Positions 1 to 9,878 of a DNA stretch of 26,638 nt are shown here, one piece after another. The notes below the pieces were generated by a model, which had not been told where the DNA came from, did not search any database, and worked only from the letters and a program-made list of their open reading frames with translations. Made by a program: the position numbers and the translations under genes. Within the stretch, counting starts at the first letter, position 1. Every line of letters starts with the position of its first letter. The stretch comes from Schoenoplectus triqueter (lineage: Eukaryota > Streptophyta > Magnoliopsida > Poales > Cyperaceae): assembly GCA_964058805.1 (NCBI GenBank), contig CAXKVV010001865.1, positions 1-26,638 of the forward strand, in the 5' to 3' direction.

Positions 1-256
1 GGAAACAAATTGCTTCAGAAGTGAAAAAGTTGAACAATATATGAACAAAGACTACCAAGTACCAGAACAAATCAGCAAATTCAGTAGTACTGCAAGACGT
101 ATGTTGCAAGTGTAGTAACAGCTAGATATCACAAGAATAGAACTTGAATTAGCAGTTAATTTCTTTGTCCCCTTACAGTATCCTTACATTAGTAGGAAAG
201 ATGTTACTATTTGCAAATTCTGAGATGTAAGTATATTTCTGCATCACGTATAATAC

Positions 257-3087
257 CTTCAGCAGTCTAGTCAGCTTGCTGTCACGATAGGGAACAAAAA
301 CTCCCTGTTTGTGCTTGTTCTCATCACCCAAGGCACGGATGACATTTCCAAGAGCTAGAAGACCTTTATTTATATGTACCCCTGAATAAAATATTATGTA
401 ATCAAAACTCCAGTCTCTACTTTCAAGTAGAAAGAACGTTTCATTCATGTACTTCTTTTTTGGAGAATTTTCTTATTTTGTTTCTATGTTCCCTATTGGA
501 ATCCATTTTGAACAGATAATGATATTATTTTTTAGTGACAAGGACTGACCTTTTCTTTTATTATCGTTTGTTCATCTCGAACTTAATTTAAACCAAGACC
601 CTAACTACATAGATAACAGGAAAAAATAAGTATACTGTCCAAACCTTCTTTAAGCCTCAAACCATCAGCCCCGGTAAGCTTGGCACTCTCTGAACCAGCC
701 AAATCAACCAAGTGAAGTTTGGAGATTAGGGTATCATCTCTAGTATTGTTTTGGGATGAACTACCTGCCCGCTTTTGCTCAATATAAATTGTAAAGATAG
801 CATGTGAACGGCTACAGAGAGAAACAAGGATATTTTAGAAACAAACATATGGACTGAAAAGGTAATAGAAACAACTATCCTATAAGAATAAAAAAATATA
901 TCATTTCTTTTGCTTTATTGGATAATATCAAGCAATGTGGTCACTTGAAAAACTTGGCATGGGGAGGCATTAAACCATGCAACTTTTAATAATACAGTCA
1001 GCAAGGTAACATCAGCATGAAGTATAACTAAAAGGAAAATAAAATCATCAGTATCTAAAAACCTATTACTTTCCTTGTGCTGAATTACATGTACAGAAAA
1101 ACAAGAAACAAAATAATGAAATAATAGATCAACTAATACAAAAAAAAAAGAAAAAGAGAGAACCTCGATTGGCTATTCATACGTGTGCTTGCAGTTGCAC
1201 GGTTCAAAGACCCTTGAGCCAGGAAAGAAGCCATTTCTTCTTTTGATTTCACTGCCGGTTTGCGTACACCAGCAAGAGTGATGCCACCAGGTGCTGTTTC
1301 TCTTATCTGAATCGGTACTCTGTTAGGACCTGATCCTGCTGTCAACATTTTACATATCTCAGGCCTTGCTGTTTGGATTTGTTGGTCTAAAAGATCATAG
1401 ACCTTCTCTTTGAAAATCTGCCATAAAGATTCAGGACAAAAGAAGAATATCATTAGAAAATCGAAAGTTGTTTGGTTTGATTCCTGTTTAAAGATGAACG
1501 TAGATCTTTTTGTTAGGAAAAATCAATGCAAATTACTGTTAGCAACGAAAGAATTCTTGTTAAATCATTTGACTAAAAGATAATAGGAAAATGCAACTGA
1601 GTGCATAGTAAAGCAAGCTGCTGTTGGCAGCGATGGCAGGTACAGTGCTGATAGAGAGATGCAAAGGAAAGCCCAACTTGGTGTACAAGTAGAAAGGGGA
1701 ATATACCACACCAGTACTTCCTTGGATTTCAATTAACATACCTCGATGAATGAAACTCTAATAAAAAATTCTGTGTTGTCTTTCAATTTGTTGACTTTAT
1801 CAAAAATCTTTTCGATGATTCTGGGTATGATCCCACTAGCATTAGCCTCTCCAGAATAATTGGTGCCCATGGTGTACGTCTTGCCAGAAGCAGTCTATAT
1901 AATTAAACAAAATAGCAACAATGTGAGAAAATAATCCAGTTATATATGCACATATCATGTTTATGCATGTTGAAGGAATGAAGATACCAAGCCTTGCCTC
2001 ATTTTCTGCCTGGCTAGACTCATGTAATATAGAACTTCAGAAAAACTAAACCAAGTGAAAGCTGATCGCTCTAACTAATAAAACTGAATATTTGCTCTAA
2101 AATTTGAGGGGAGAGAAATAGTTAGAAACAGAATGATGGAGACATGGGAGGGTTTTGAAGAAACAAATAGATGGAGTCTGCTCAGTTTCCTCCATTCACC
2201 TTTATTGGCATAGGAGCAGAGTGAATATACTACATTATTTCTTCCCCTTACGTTCCTCCCAAGTTACCCCCCTTGGAAGCACACCCTAAGTGGGGCTTAG
2301 TTCACACCATTTGGGGTAAGTAGCGATAGACAAATTTGTTTATAATACAAACCTGTCCATATGCCAGCACTGTGGCATTGTAGCCACGAAATAATGCATC
2401 AACAAGGGGCATTACACATTCGTCAAAAATTCTACATGACTGAGCACCAGATGAGCCATACACATGGTCATAAGTAAACAGATGCGAACCAATTTGCACC
2501 TACAGAGTTCCCAGAAAGGGAAGGAGCTTTATTGCCGATGTACAAGAAAAGAATGCCAGTTGCTAAAAAAATACCCGTGATGTTAATTGTGCTGCTATAT
2601 GCTTGAATAATAATGATAAATGTGTGTGTGTGTATGACGGCTGATGTTAGATTCTTCAAAATTTGAATTAGAGAAAGATGATTATCTCACGAGGAAGCTT
2701 GGTTCAAAGGAATAGTTCAAACAAGATGTAGAATTCTAATTAGGAAAACACACGATGAAAACAAGATTGAGAAGAAACTGTGAACGTAGTATTAATTAGT
2801 TTTCAACCTTAATTTAAAACGTGAAAGCTCTATTTTCGTTTGACTGTGGTTGGGAGATTCAGAATATATACAACATAAGGTATTCCTATTCTGTAATTTA
2901 CAGCACTTGTACAAAGTCTCACCAAATTGAACCCGTGGAAAGCAGAAATTAAGGAAATGTGCGGAAATCTGACCTGAGGTAGGCCGGGTGTGACAGTAAC
3001 ACAATCGATGCACCCGTTGAGAAGCTCTGAGGCGATCAATGGTCGTATACTAACAGCGACCTTAACACGGTCATCTGAGCCTTCCAT
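257..3087 (-). CDS. KIN4C: Kinesin-4 family motor protein, N-terminal part (exons 1-6, gene runs off the left edge)
   Basis: This encodes the N-terminal motor domain of a plus-end-directed microtubule motor of the kinesin-4 family. I joined six exons on GT-AG borders: 3087-2974, 2499-2353, 1894-1742, 1417-1164, 811-645 and 381-257. They give 320 residues in one frame with no stop. The start is the ATG at 3087, followed by the family-typical [10 protein letters not shown] stretch. The P-loop GQTASGKT is at residues 86-93, split by intron 2. Switch I NSQSSRSH is at 219-226 and switch II DLAGSE at 259-264. [11 protein letters not shown] and [12 protein letters not shown] lie in exon 6. From memory of the family, the exon 1 and exon 4 wording is closer to Arabidopsis KIN4C than to FRA1/KIN4A. 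Ala in the P-loop also occurs in CENP-E. Residues S265 and L268 replace basic residues usual after DLAGSE in this family. The last motor exons, stalk and tail lie outside the window, so function cannot be judged. Bases 1-256 are intron 6; I see no further exon there. Confidence 0.92.
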
Positions 3088-3500
3088 AGCTCCAATATAA
3101 TCAATTTACCTTCCAGAGCTAGCAATAGAAAGCACATCAGATTGTGCAATTGTAAAATTAAGAAACGAAAGTACATCAGAGAAGTCAGATTTCAGCGAAC
3201 GATTGAGACACTGAGAGTCGGCGAATGAGAGAGAGCAAATCGCTTCTTACCGCTTAGAGTAATAACAGCGAACGAGTGAGACTGTCAGATCCTGAGAAAG
3301 TTAAAGAAATTCGATGAAGAAGAAAGAACGAAGAAGAAAATAATGTTTTTTGAATTATGAAGATGGAATAATTCCAAAGTTTTCAATCCCGACCCTTAAA
3401 TATGATCTGAAAATAACACTCAGTAAGAAAATAAATCGCTAAAACTACTATTATTCCTTAGCTACAGTAGTAAAACAGTCTAACGGCTGTTCCCTATCGA
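3088..3500 (-). promoter_or_regulatory. 5' flank and probable 5' UTR of the kinesin gene
   Basis: This stretch lies immediately upstream of the kinesin start codon on the minus strand and has no convincing reading frame. It holds degenerate repeats related to AGCGAACGA followed by TGAGAC near 3192 and 3268. A 22-bp stretch at 3214-3235 recurs at 3701-3722. I find no clear TATA box, and calling it a promoter rests on position only. Confidence 0.4.
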
Positions 3501-3722
3501 TCTTCTCCAGTTATAACGCGCTCTCCATTTGATCCATTTGGGCCTGCTTACTCAAGTGTATAGCTTCAGCCCAGCTCCAATATTCAATGCCCTCTCGACG
3601 CTCCGCAGCCCATATGTCCTTCTTGCGCGCCACGGCCCTTTTCTTTCGATTCAAATTTGAATTCTTCTCCAGCCTCTGGAATTCGGATGCTGACAGAGAC
3701 AGAGTCGGCGAATGAGAGAGAG
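3214..3722. repeat. Direct repeat pair of 22 bp, 487 bp apart
   Basis: The same 22 bases, centred on GTCGGCGAATGAGAG, occur at 3214-3235 and 3701-3722. Both are preceded by a GAGACA-like stretch. They bracket the possible exon at 3511-3690. This suggests a local duplication of the kinesin upstream region, or leader-like sequence copied together with another segment. Confidence 0.6.
3511..3690 (-). pseudogene. Possible terminal exon or fragment of an unrecognised gene
   Basis: Reading on the minus strand, a plausible splice acceptor (TCTCTGTCAG, ending at about 3691) is followed by roughly 58 open codons ending in TAA near 3511. The peptide is highly charged, with an arginine/lysine-rich middle (RKKRAVARKK) followed by IWAAERREG and WSWAEAIHL. 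Its GC content is higher than the surrounding AT-rich DNA, as expected for coding sequence. I do not recognise the family and see no upstream exon, so it may be a captured or decayed fragment. Confidence 0.25.
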
Positions 3723-3762
3723 AGGCAAGAAAGAAAGTGCTGACAGCTAACGAGAGAGGCAA

Positions 3763-4376
3763 GAAAGAAAAACCGCGGAAATGCTGAGTTTGTCAGCGCT
3801 TATGCATGCAGAGGAAGCCAGGTTTATTGCCTTTTTCCTCTATTTAAAGAATCTGTTGTTTAATAATATAAATTCATAAAAAAAAATTTAAAATAAAAAT
3901 AACTTTACAAACATACTCTTGAACTTATGAAATGTTAATTATGCTTCAAATTCAGTATAATCCGAGTATATTTGATAATTCCATCAAACAATATCAAATT
4001 TAAATGGTTAATATCAACATCAATGATTTTGATGGTGTTTTTATTTTTTATAAATTAAATTTAGATATATCATTTTTATTTTTTATAAAAATATAGAAGA
4101 TTATTTTTCTTTATCTTTATATTTATCTTGCTTGTGAGAAATAGAGTATTGAAGAAATATAAAAAGAAAGAAAATGTGAGCTTGTTTGGAAGCGAAAATC
4201 ATATGATATATAATCATAATAACTGTTTCTCTGTTTTGTTTTGTCACCTATCCACATGCACTAAGACGATAAGTCAAGCATACAAGCAAAAAAAATTAAT
4301 TAATTCTGTCATTTTTTAATTTTTTTAATAAACTTTAAATTTATATGAGGTTGATTGTTAAGATTATCAATAATTA
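3763..4376. other. AT-rich intergenic DNA without a gene
   Basis: Long A and T runs dominate. The only open frame (4128-4319 plus strand) starts without supporting context and has low-complexity, lysine- and asparagine-rich composition. I see no gene, RNA or repeat here beyond simple AT tracts. Confidence 0.6.
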
Positions 4377-5041
4377 TTGGTTGTCAGGAATGGGATGGGT
4401 TTAAAAACGGGACGGGTCGGGTCGGGATGGGACAGGTTTGCACGGGTCGGCGTGTTTTGGCGGGACGGGTCAACGGGTTATGACGGGTCTATTTTGAGGG
4501 GTTTGGCCGCGAGCCGTCCTAGACCCATCGGGTCGGCGGGTCGGGACGGGTCGGGTCCAAAAGTGGGGCGGGTCGAGTCGGGAACGGGACGGGTCGGCGG
4601 GTTTTTGTCTTTTTTTTTCAAAATTCAAAAAAGAACCGAAAAAAATTCAAATAAACTCTCAAAAAATCTGAAATATTCAAAAATAATTATTAAGAATATT
4701 AAAAATATATAACTATAATATATTTTGACAAAAAAAATAATTTTTCCGTATTTTTTTTGAATTTATTTGAATTTTCTGGGTTATCGGGTATCGGGTCGGG
4801 ACGGGTCGGGGGCGGATTATGATGGGTCGGACGGGGCGGGTTATCATGGGTTAGACGGGATGGGGCGGGTCGAGACGAGTCCAAAACGGGTCGGGTATAG
4901 CACAGGTTTTTTTCAAAATTTTCTGCCCGCACCCGTGCTAGACCCGCTGGTTCTGGCGGATCATAGGTCTGACGGATTTGGCCACGGGTCGGCACTGGAC
5001 GGGTCGCGGAGACACATTTCGCGGGTCGAATTTTTTCCGAA
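4377..5041. repeat. Two G-rich degenerate GGGTCGG blocks around an AT-rich spacer
   Basis: Blocks at about 4383-4610 and 4778-5030 consist of irregular copies of GGGTCGG, GGGACGGG and GGGTTAT, always with G on the plus strand. A spacer at 4611-4777 is almost pure A/T. Each block carries a related C-rich segment containing CTAGACCC (near 4507-4532 and 4924-4948), so the two are diverged duplicates. Several places fit the four-run G-quadruplex pattern: 4409-4431 has five GGG runs separated by two bases, and 4786-4812 has four runs. Similar motif-rich stretches occur as subterminal regions of plant hAT transposons, but I find no inverted ends or target duplication. The open frames here are by-products of the repeat. 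Confidence 0.65.
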
Positions 5042-5596
5042 CTGATTTTTTTAACACACTATATACGCCGGAGGTAAATTGTTATGAAATTATACCATTT
5101 CGAAACGCATAACCATGTAGATTCGGTGCCGTACGGTACACATGAAAAGCACGATAATAAAAAAAAAAAAGAAGAAAACTCTCATGCCTTGAATAGAAAC
5201 TGAAAAGGCATATCTTCTGGTGGAGTGGTGGTACTATAATTGTCTGGTATTGATAACTTATTAATTACCTTATTAGCCTTTAATCATAATGTCTTATTAG
5301 TTTATATTGCCTGTTGGAATGCTGGTTAAATTTAGAAAACTGAAGTAACCACCTACTTGCACGCTAAATAATTGTCATTTGTCAACCGACAAGTAGTAAC
5401 CACCTATTTATCAATTATCAAATCAAAATTATATCTATATCTATACTATCTATAATTATATCTATATCTATATCAAAATTAATGCGTATGTACTGGAGAT
5501 AAATGAAATGTTCAGATTTTATTATAAATAATTATTAATAAAATATTATTATTATTAATAATAAGAGTGAGAACGGGTTAATTCTAAATATACGAA
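5042..5596. other. AT-rich flank upstream of the MULE gene
   Basis: No gene is visible. The stretch contains an A-run near 5160-5172, a TATCTA microsatellite-like run near 5430-5475 and an ATTATTAATAATA-rich stretch near 5520-5565. I looked here for an inverted copy of the sequence downstream of the transposase, as expected for MULE terminal inverted repeats, and found none by eye. Confidence 0.5.
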
Positions 5597-5715
5597 CCAA
5601 ACCGCGCCACTGCCAGTGGCGTCTTTCATAAAAGCGTCACTGGCAGTGGCGTCTTTCACCAAACGCGCCACTGGCAGTGGCGCGTTTCCTCAGACCACGC
5701 CAGTGCCAGTGGCGT
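5597..5715. promoter_or_regulatory. Four phased palindromes in the transposase promoter
   Basis: Four copies of a palindrome built on GCCACTG-N-CAGTGGC are centred at 5613, 5643, 5674 and 5706. The spacing of 30, 31 and 32 bp is close to three turns of B-DNA, so all copies face the same side of the helix. The third is a perfect palindrome with 13-bp arms, AAACGCGCCACTG and its complement, around one central base (5661-5687). Copies 2 and 4 each have one mismatched arm position. The linkers share GTCTTTC. The TATA box begins 20 bp after the last centre. A dimeric DNA-binding protein is the natural reader; the transposase itself is one candidate, a host factor another. Confidence 0.8.
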
Positions 5716-5725
5716 CTATCTTTGC

Positions 5726-5811
5726 TATAAATACCAGCCCCCGCGGTTCATTTCTCACAACCACAAAAACAACAAACATCCAATTACAACAAACATCCAT
5801 TTTTCTTCAAA
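5726..5811 (+). promoter_or_regulatory. TATA box (5726-5733) and short A/C-rich leader of the MULE gene
   Basis: TATAAATA at 5726-5733 is a strong plant TATA box. Initiation about 25-32 bp downstream would give a leader of some 50 bases. That leader is rich in CAACAAACATCC-like repeats and lacks an upstream ATG before the start codon at 5812. A/C-rich leaders of this kind are common in well-translated plant mRNAs. Confidence 0.7.
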
Positions 5812-8770
5812 ATGCTACCAGATTTAAATTATAATCCCGATGAAGAAAATTATATTGCAGAACAACCGAGCGGCAGTAATTTTTTGACGGGAATATTTCC
5901 AAACCAGAATGAAACCAATTCCTATCCAACCCACGATCAAATCAATTCCTATCAAACCTACGATCAAACTAATTCCTATCCAACCCTCGATCAAACCAAT
6001 TCCTATCCAACCCACGATCAAATCAATTCCTATCAAACCTACGATCAAACCAATTCCTATCCAACCCTCGATCAAACCAATTCCTATCAAACCCACGATC
6101 AAAACAATTCCTATCAAACCTACGATCAAAACAATTCCTATCAAACCTACGATCAAACCAATTCCTATCAAACCTACGATCAAACCAATTCTTATCAAAC
6201 CTACGATCAAACCAATTCCTATCCTACCTATGATCAAACCAATTTATATCCGTATCCAGCTATTTACAGTAACAATATAATTTATCAACAACCAAACCCA
6301 GCGGTGCCACTATATAATTTTTTTGGCGGTAGTAGTAGTACTACGTCTGGCTGTAATTTAGCTGATAATATTGATGACAGAAGTAGTGTTGATCCAACGA
6401 TAATGGAATTAAGTGATGATCAGGATGAGCAAGATGATGGCGGTCCGTATTATTCAAATGAAGAAGAAACAAGAGAGGATTACACTGACCAGTCGGATTT
6501 TTCGATCGATGAATCTGAAGATGAGGAAATTCAGAGATGCGATACCACATTGTTAGTTACTGGACGAACTGAGAGACACCATCCCGTAGAAGCGTTAAAT
6601 AATTTTGAGATGTTTGACCGTTTAGGCGCGAATGAATATCTTTTAGGACTCGATGATGAGTTAGCTGAAAATAGAATATTTGCTTCTAAATCGGCTTTAA
6701 ATTGGGTAATTTGTGATTGGAGTGTTAGGAAAAACGTTCAATGTTGGGTACAAGAAAGTTGTAAAACACGACTTATTATGAAATGCAAAGAAGGTAGTTG
6801 TCCTTGGAGATTATACGCTAGACCTGAAGAGGGCTCGACCACATGGAGGATCATCACAAATAAAAACCCCAACAACTGTAGAAGACCACCAGAAGACCGC
6901 AAACACTTACAACTCACATCTAATTTGATTGCAGGATGTGTTCGACAACATTTAAAGAAGGATCTCTCTCTAACAGTTCAACAAATCGGTATGATTATAG
7001 AAATAAAATATCCCGGTGTGGCACCGACGTACGGTAAACTTTGGCGTGGCCGAGAAAGAGCAATTGAACAATTATTTGGCACTTGGGAAGGATCATATAC
7101 ATTGCTTCCACAGATATTGGAGGCGATTGCTCGGACTACTCCAGGTACAAAATTTAAATTATTGACGTGTGATACTTTGAATAATAATGTAAAAATATTT
7201 AAATCCATAGTTTGGGCTTATGGACCGTGCATTGCAGCGTTTAAACATTTAAGACCCGTTATAACTATTGACGCTGAATTCTTATCGGGCCGTTATAAGG
7301 GTAGATTATTGATGGCGTGTGGATACGATGCAGAGAATAAAATCATTCCTCTAGCATTTGGAATCGTGGATGCAGAAAATGTGGACAATTGGGGTTAGTT
7401 CATGCGATGGGTCCGTAATGAAGTGATCCAATGTAATATGAAAATATGTGTTATATCCGACCGTCATAGGGGAATAAAGGGAGTTTTTGAGCGACCGCAT
7501 TTGGGATGGTCAGTACAACATGGAGAGGCGGTACACCGGTATTGCATGCAACACGTCGCAGAGAATTTATATAAGGAAGCAGAAAAAACTGGAAAGAAAG
7601 AAGATAATCTCAGAGATGATTTCCGAAGAAGACTAGTGAACAAAAAGAAACCGCGTCGTTTCGTAGAAAGATGGCGAATTTTGAGGAAATCAAATAGAAA
7701 AGCTTATGATTTTTTAAAAAAAGTCGGCAGAAGATTAGAAAATGATGATAAAGAACCTCCTAATTTTGCTTCGTGGGCACAAACGTATGATGGAGGACAT
7801 CGATGGGGTATAATGACCAGCAATGGTTCTGAAGCTCTGAATAGCGTCTTCAGAGTTGAACGAACTTTACCGGTTGCAGCAATTGTGGAGGGAACATGGT
7901 ATAAATGTGCTAAATGGTTCGATAAGAGGGAAATAGAAGCAATGAACCTGCATAGAGCATGCAAGCAATGGCCAAAAAAAATTGATGACATCTTGGCAAA
8001 ACGTGACGACAAAGCAGGTTCGTGTTGATATTATTTTACTATATTTTACAAAATTTTGAACATATCGTGATACCTTTTGTATTTGTTTCAATAATTACAG
8101 CTCGTATGAACGTAATTCCACTCGGAACTGCTCGAGGAGAATATGAGGTTCATGTGCTTGGTGAGAGGATCGAGAGTGGAGGGTATGGACCTTTCAAGTA
8201 CACTGTTACAATTTCGAGTGAACGACGCACTCGAGATGACCCACAATTGCCGGAACCGCACTGCACGTGTGATTGTCAAAAACCTCAACTGACTGGGATA
8301 CCCTGCTCTCACGTAATTGTTGTATGCCAACATAAAACTTTGATGTGTACGGTTTCATAGATGAGCGATACAATATAGCTCACCTACTGAATACTTGGTC
8401 CGGACAATTTCATTGTTACGGTGATCAATAAGTTTGGCCGTCATATCTTAGAGAAACTATAATACCAGATAAAGAACTGATAAAAATTGGTCGGCGTGCG
8501 AAGGTTAGACGTCGTATGGTAATGGATTAGATGGAGGGCAGGATACGGGGTCGAGGTAGAACGAGAAATATACAGTCTTCTGAAGGTGGGTCATATCGAA
8601 GAGATGAAATGAGTCGTGACCCACTTCCAATGGATACATTACAATCAGGACGGCATAGGAGTAGGGCTTCAAGTCCCACAACAAACAGAAGAACCCAAAC
8701 TTCTCGAAATACTTTGCAATCATCGAGACACTCATCTAGTAAAAAAATTCATTTCATAATTAATTTATAA
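5812..8770 (+). pseudogene. Mutator-like element (MULE, MuDR family) transposase, inactivated
   Basis: This is a DDE transposase of the plant MULE superfamily, which would act in the nucleus by cutting element ends. Exon 1 is 5812-8017, an 83-bp GT-AG intron is 8018-8100, and exon 2 starts at 8101. Domains in order: a 12-copy 9-residue repeat (residues 36-143), an acidic region (about 195-243), a MuDR-type DNA-binding region with CPWRLYA (about 280-355), and the MULE catalytic core. The core has D487 in VITIDAEFLSG, D550 in CVISDRHRGI and E674 in TSNGSEALN. A SWIM zinc finger with C-x-C and C-x-H is at 8262-8312. Breaks: TAG at 7396-7398 sits where the family has tryptophan (after NWG), and a frameshift near 8337-8341 is marked by DVYGFIDERYN in another frame. 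In that frame TAA follows at 8429-8431 and TAG at 8528-8530, and a basic tail runs to 8770. All catalytic residues survive, so decay looks recent. No terminal inverted repeats or target duplications were found by eye. Confidence 0.93.
5917..6240 (+). repeat. Coding 27-bp minisatellite, 12 copies
   Basis: Twelve in-frame copies of a 27-bp unit encode NSYQTYDQT-like nonapeptides near the transposase N-terminus. Copies 1-3 match copies 4-6 almost exactly, showing an 81-bp duplication. Copies 8-11 are nearly identical, so expansion is recent. Because the unit has no stop in several frames, two further open frames appear over the same bases (5824-6237 minus, 5909-6280 plus); these are artefacts. 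Confidence 0.95.
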
Positions 8771-9760
8771 TTATTGTACTTCATTTTTAATCTATCTATC
8801 ATATAATTAAATAAACAATAAATTCTACAATTAAAAGCCTAATTAATCTATAATTAAATAATAAATAAATCTAGAATTAATCTTCACATTTAAACGTACA
8901 ATTAATCTTCAATTAAACGTACAATTAATATACATAATTAATGTACACAATTAAATTAAATTATAATTAATCTACACAATTAAATTAAATTAAATTAAAT
9001 TATAATATACATAATTAAATTATAATTAATCTACATAATTAATCTACATAATTAAATTAAATTATAATTAATCTACACAATTAAATTAAATTATAATTAA
9101 TCTACACAATTAAATTAAATTAAATTAAATTATAATATACATAATTAAATTATAATTAATCTACATAATTTCACATTTAAATTATAATTAATCTACATAA
9201 TTACATTAAATTATAATTAATCTACACAATTAAATTAAATTATAATTAATCTACACAATTAAATTAAATTAAATTAAATTATACATAATTAAATTATAAT
9301 TAATCTACATAATTTCACATTTAAATTATAATTAATCTACATAATTAATCTACACAATTAAATTAAATTATAATTAATCTACACAATTAAATTAAATTAT
9401 AATTAATCTACACAATTAAATTAAATTATAATTAATCTACACAATTAAATTAAATTAAATTATAATATACATAATTTTATTTTTAATTAATCTATATAAT
9501 TTCACATTTAAATTATAATTACTCTACACAATTAAATTAAAATATAATTAATCTACATAATTAAATTAAATTATAATTAATCTACACAATTAAATTAAAT
9601 TATAATATACATAATTAAATTATAATTAATCTTCATAATTTCACATTTAAATTATAATTAATCTACATAATTAATCTACACAATTAAATTAAATTATAAT
9701 TAATCTACACAATTAAATTAAATTATAATTAATCTACACAATTAAATTATATTTATATAA
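8771..9760. repeat. AT-rich 29-bp minisatellite
   Basis: From about 8880 to 9750 the DNA is a tandem array of a 29-bp unit containing ATAATTAATCTACACAATTA. The clean period is seen between 9062 and 9091. Variants insert extra AAATT steps or replace the CACA segment with CATAATT or a TTTCACATTT segment. Blocks of several units are themselves repeated (for example 9010-9180 and 9290-9470). There is no coding potential. The first ~100 bases (8771-8880) are related but irregular AT-rich sequence. Confidence 0.9.
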
Positions 9761-9878
9761 AATTACCTTTAATTGCAAAATCCAAACACAGAAATGCTCG
9801 CGTACGTTTTTTTCCTCTTCTCTTCCTTTCTCTTTCCTTCTCTTCTCTTCTCTTCTCTTCCCCTCTCTCTTCCTCTCT
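9761..9878. other. Pyrimidine tract between the AT-rich and GC-rich arrays
   Basis: A short unique stretch (about 9761-9808) is followed by nearly 70 bases of almost pure C/T with TCTTC repeats (about 9809-9878), which end directly at the first 58-bp unit. The plus strand is all pyrimidine and the minus strand all purine, so triplex or slippage structures are possible. No gene is seen. Confidence 0.7.

Noticed and set aside
1..256. A seventh kinesin exon with the expected DSLGG continuation
   Set aside because: No frame on the minus strand shows it; the stretch looks like intron sequence.
4377..5045. Gly/Arg/Asp-rich open frames in the G-rich blocks
   Set aside because: Composition follows the GGGTCGG repeat. 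There are no introns, domains or start context, and both strands are open.
5824..6280. Minus-strand 137-codon and plus-strand 123-codon frames rich in Ile/Gly or Ile/Pro/Lys
   Set aside because: They are shadows of the 27-bp coding minisatellite of the transposase.
5100..9800. Terminal inverted repeats and 9-bp target duplications of the MULE
   Set aside because: No inverted match between the flanks was found by eye; the AT-rich array on the right may have destroyed the end.
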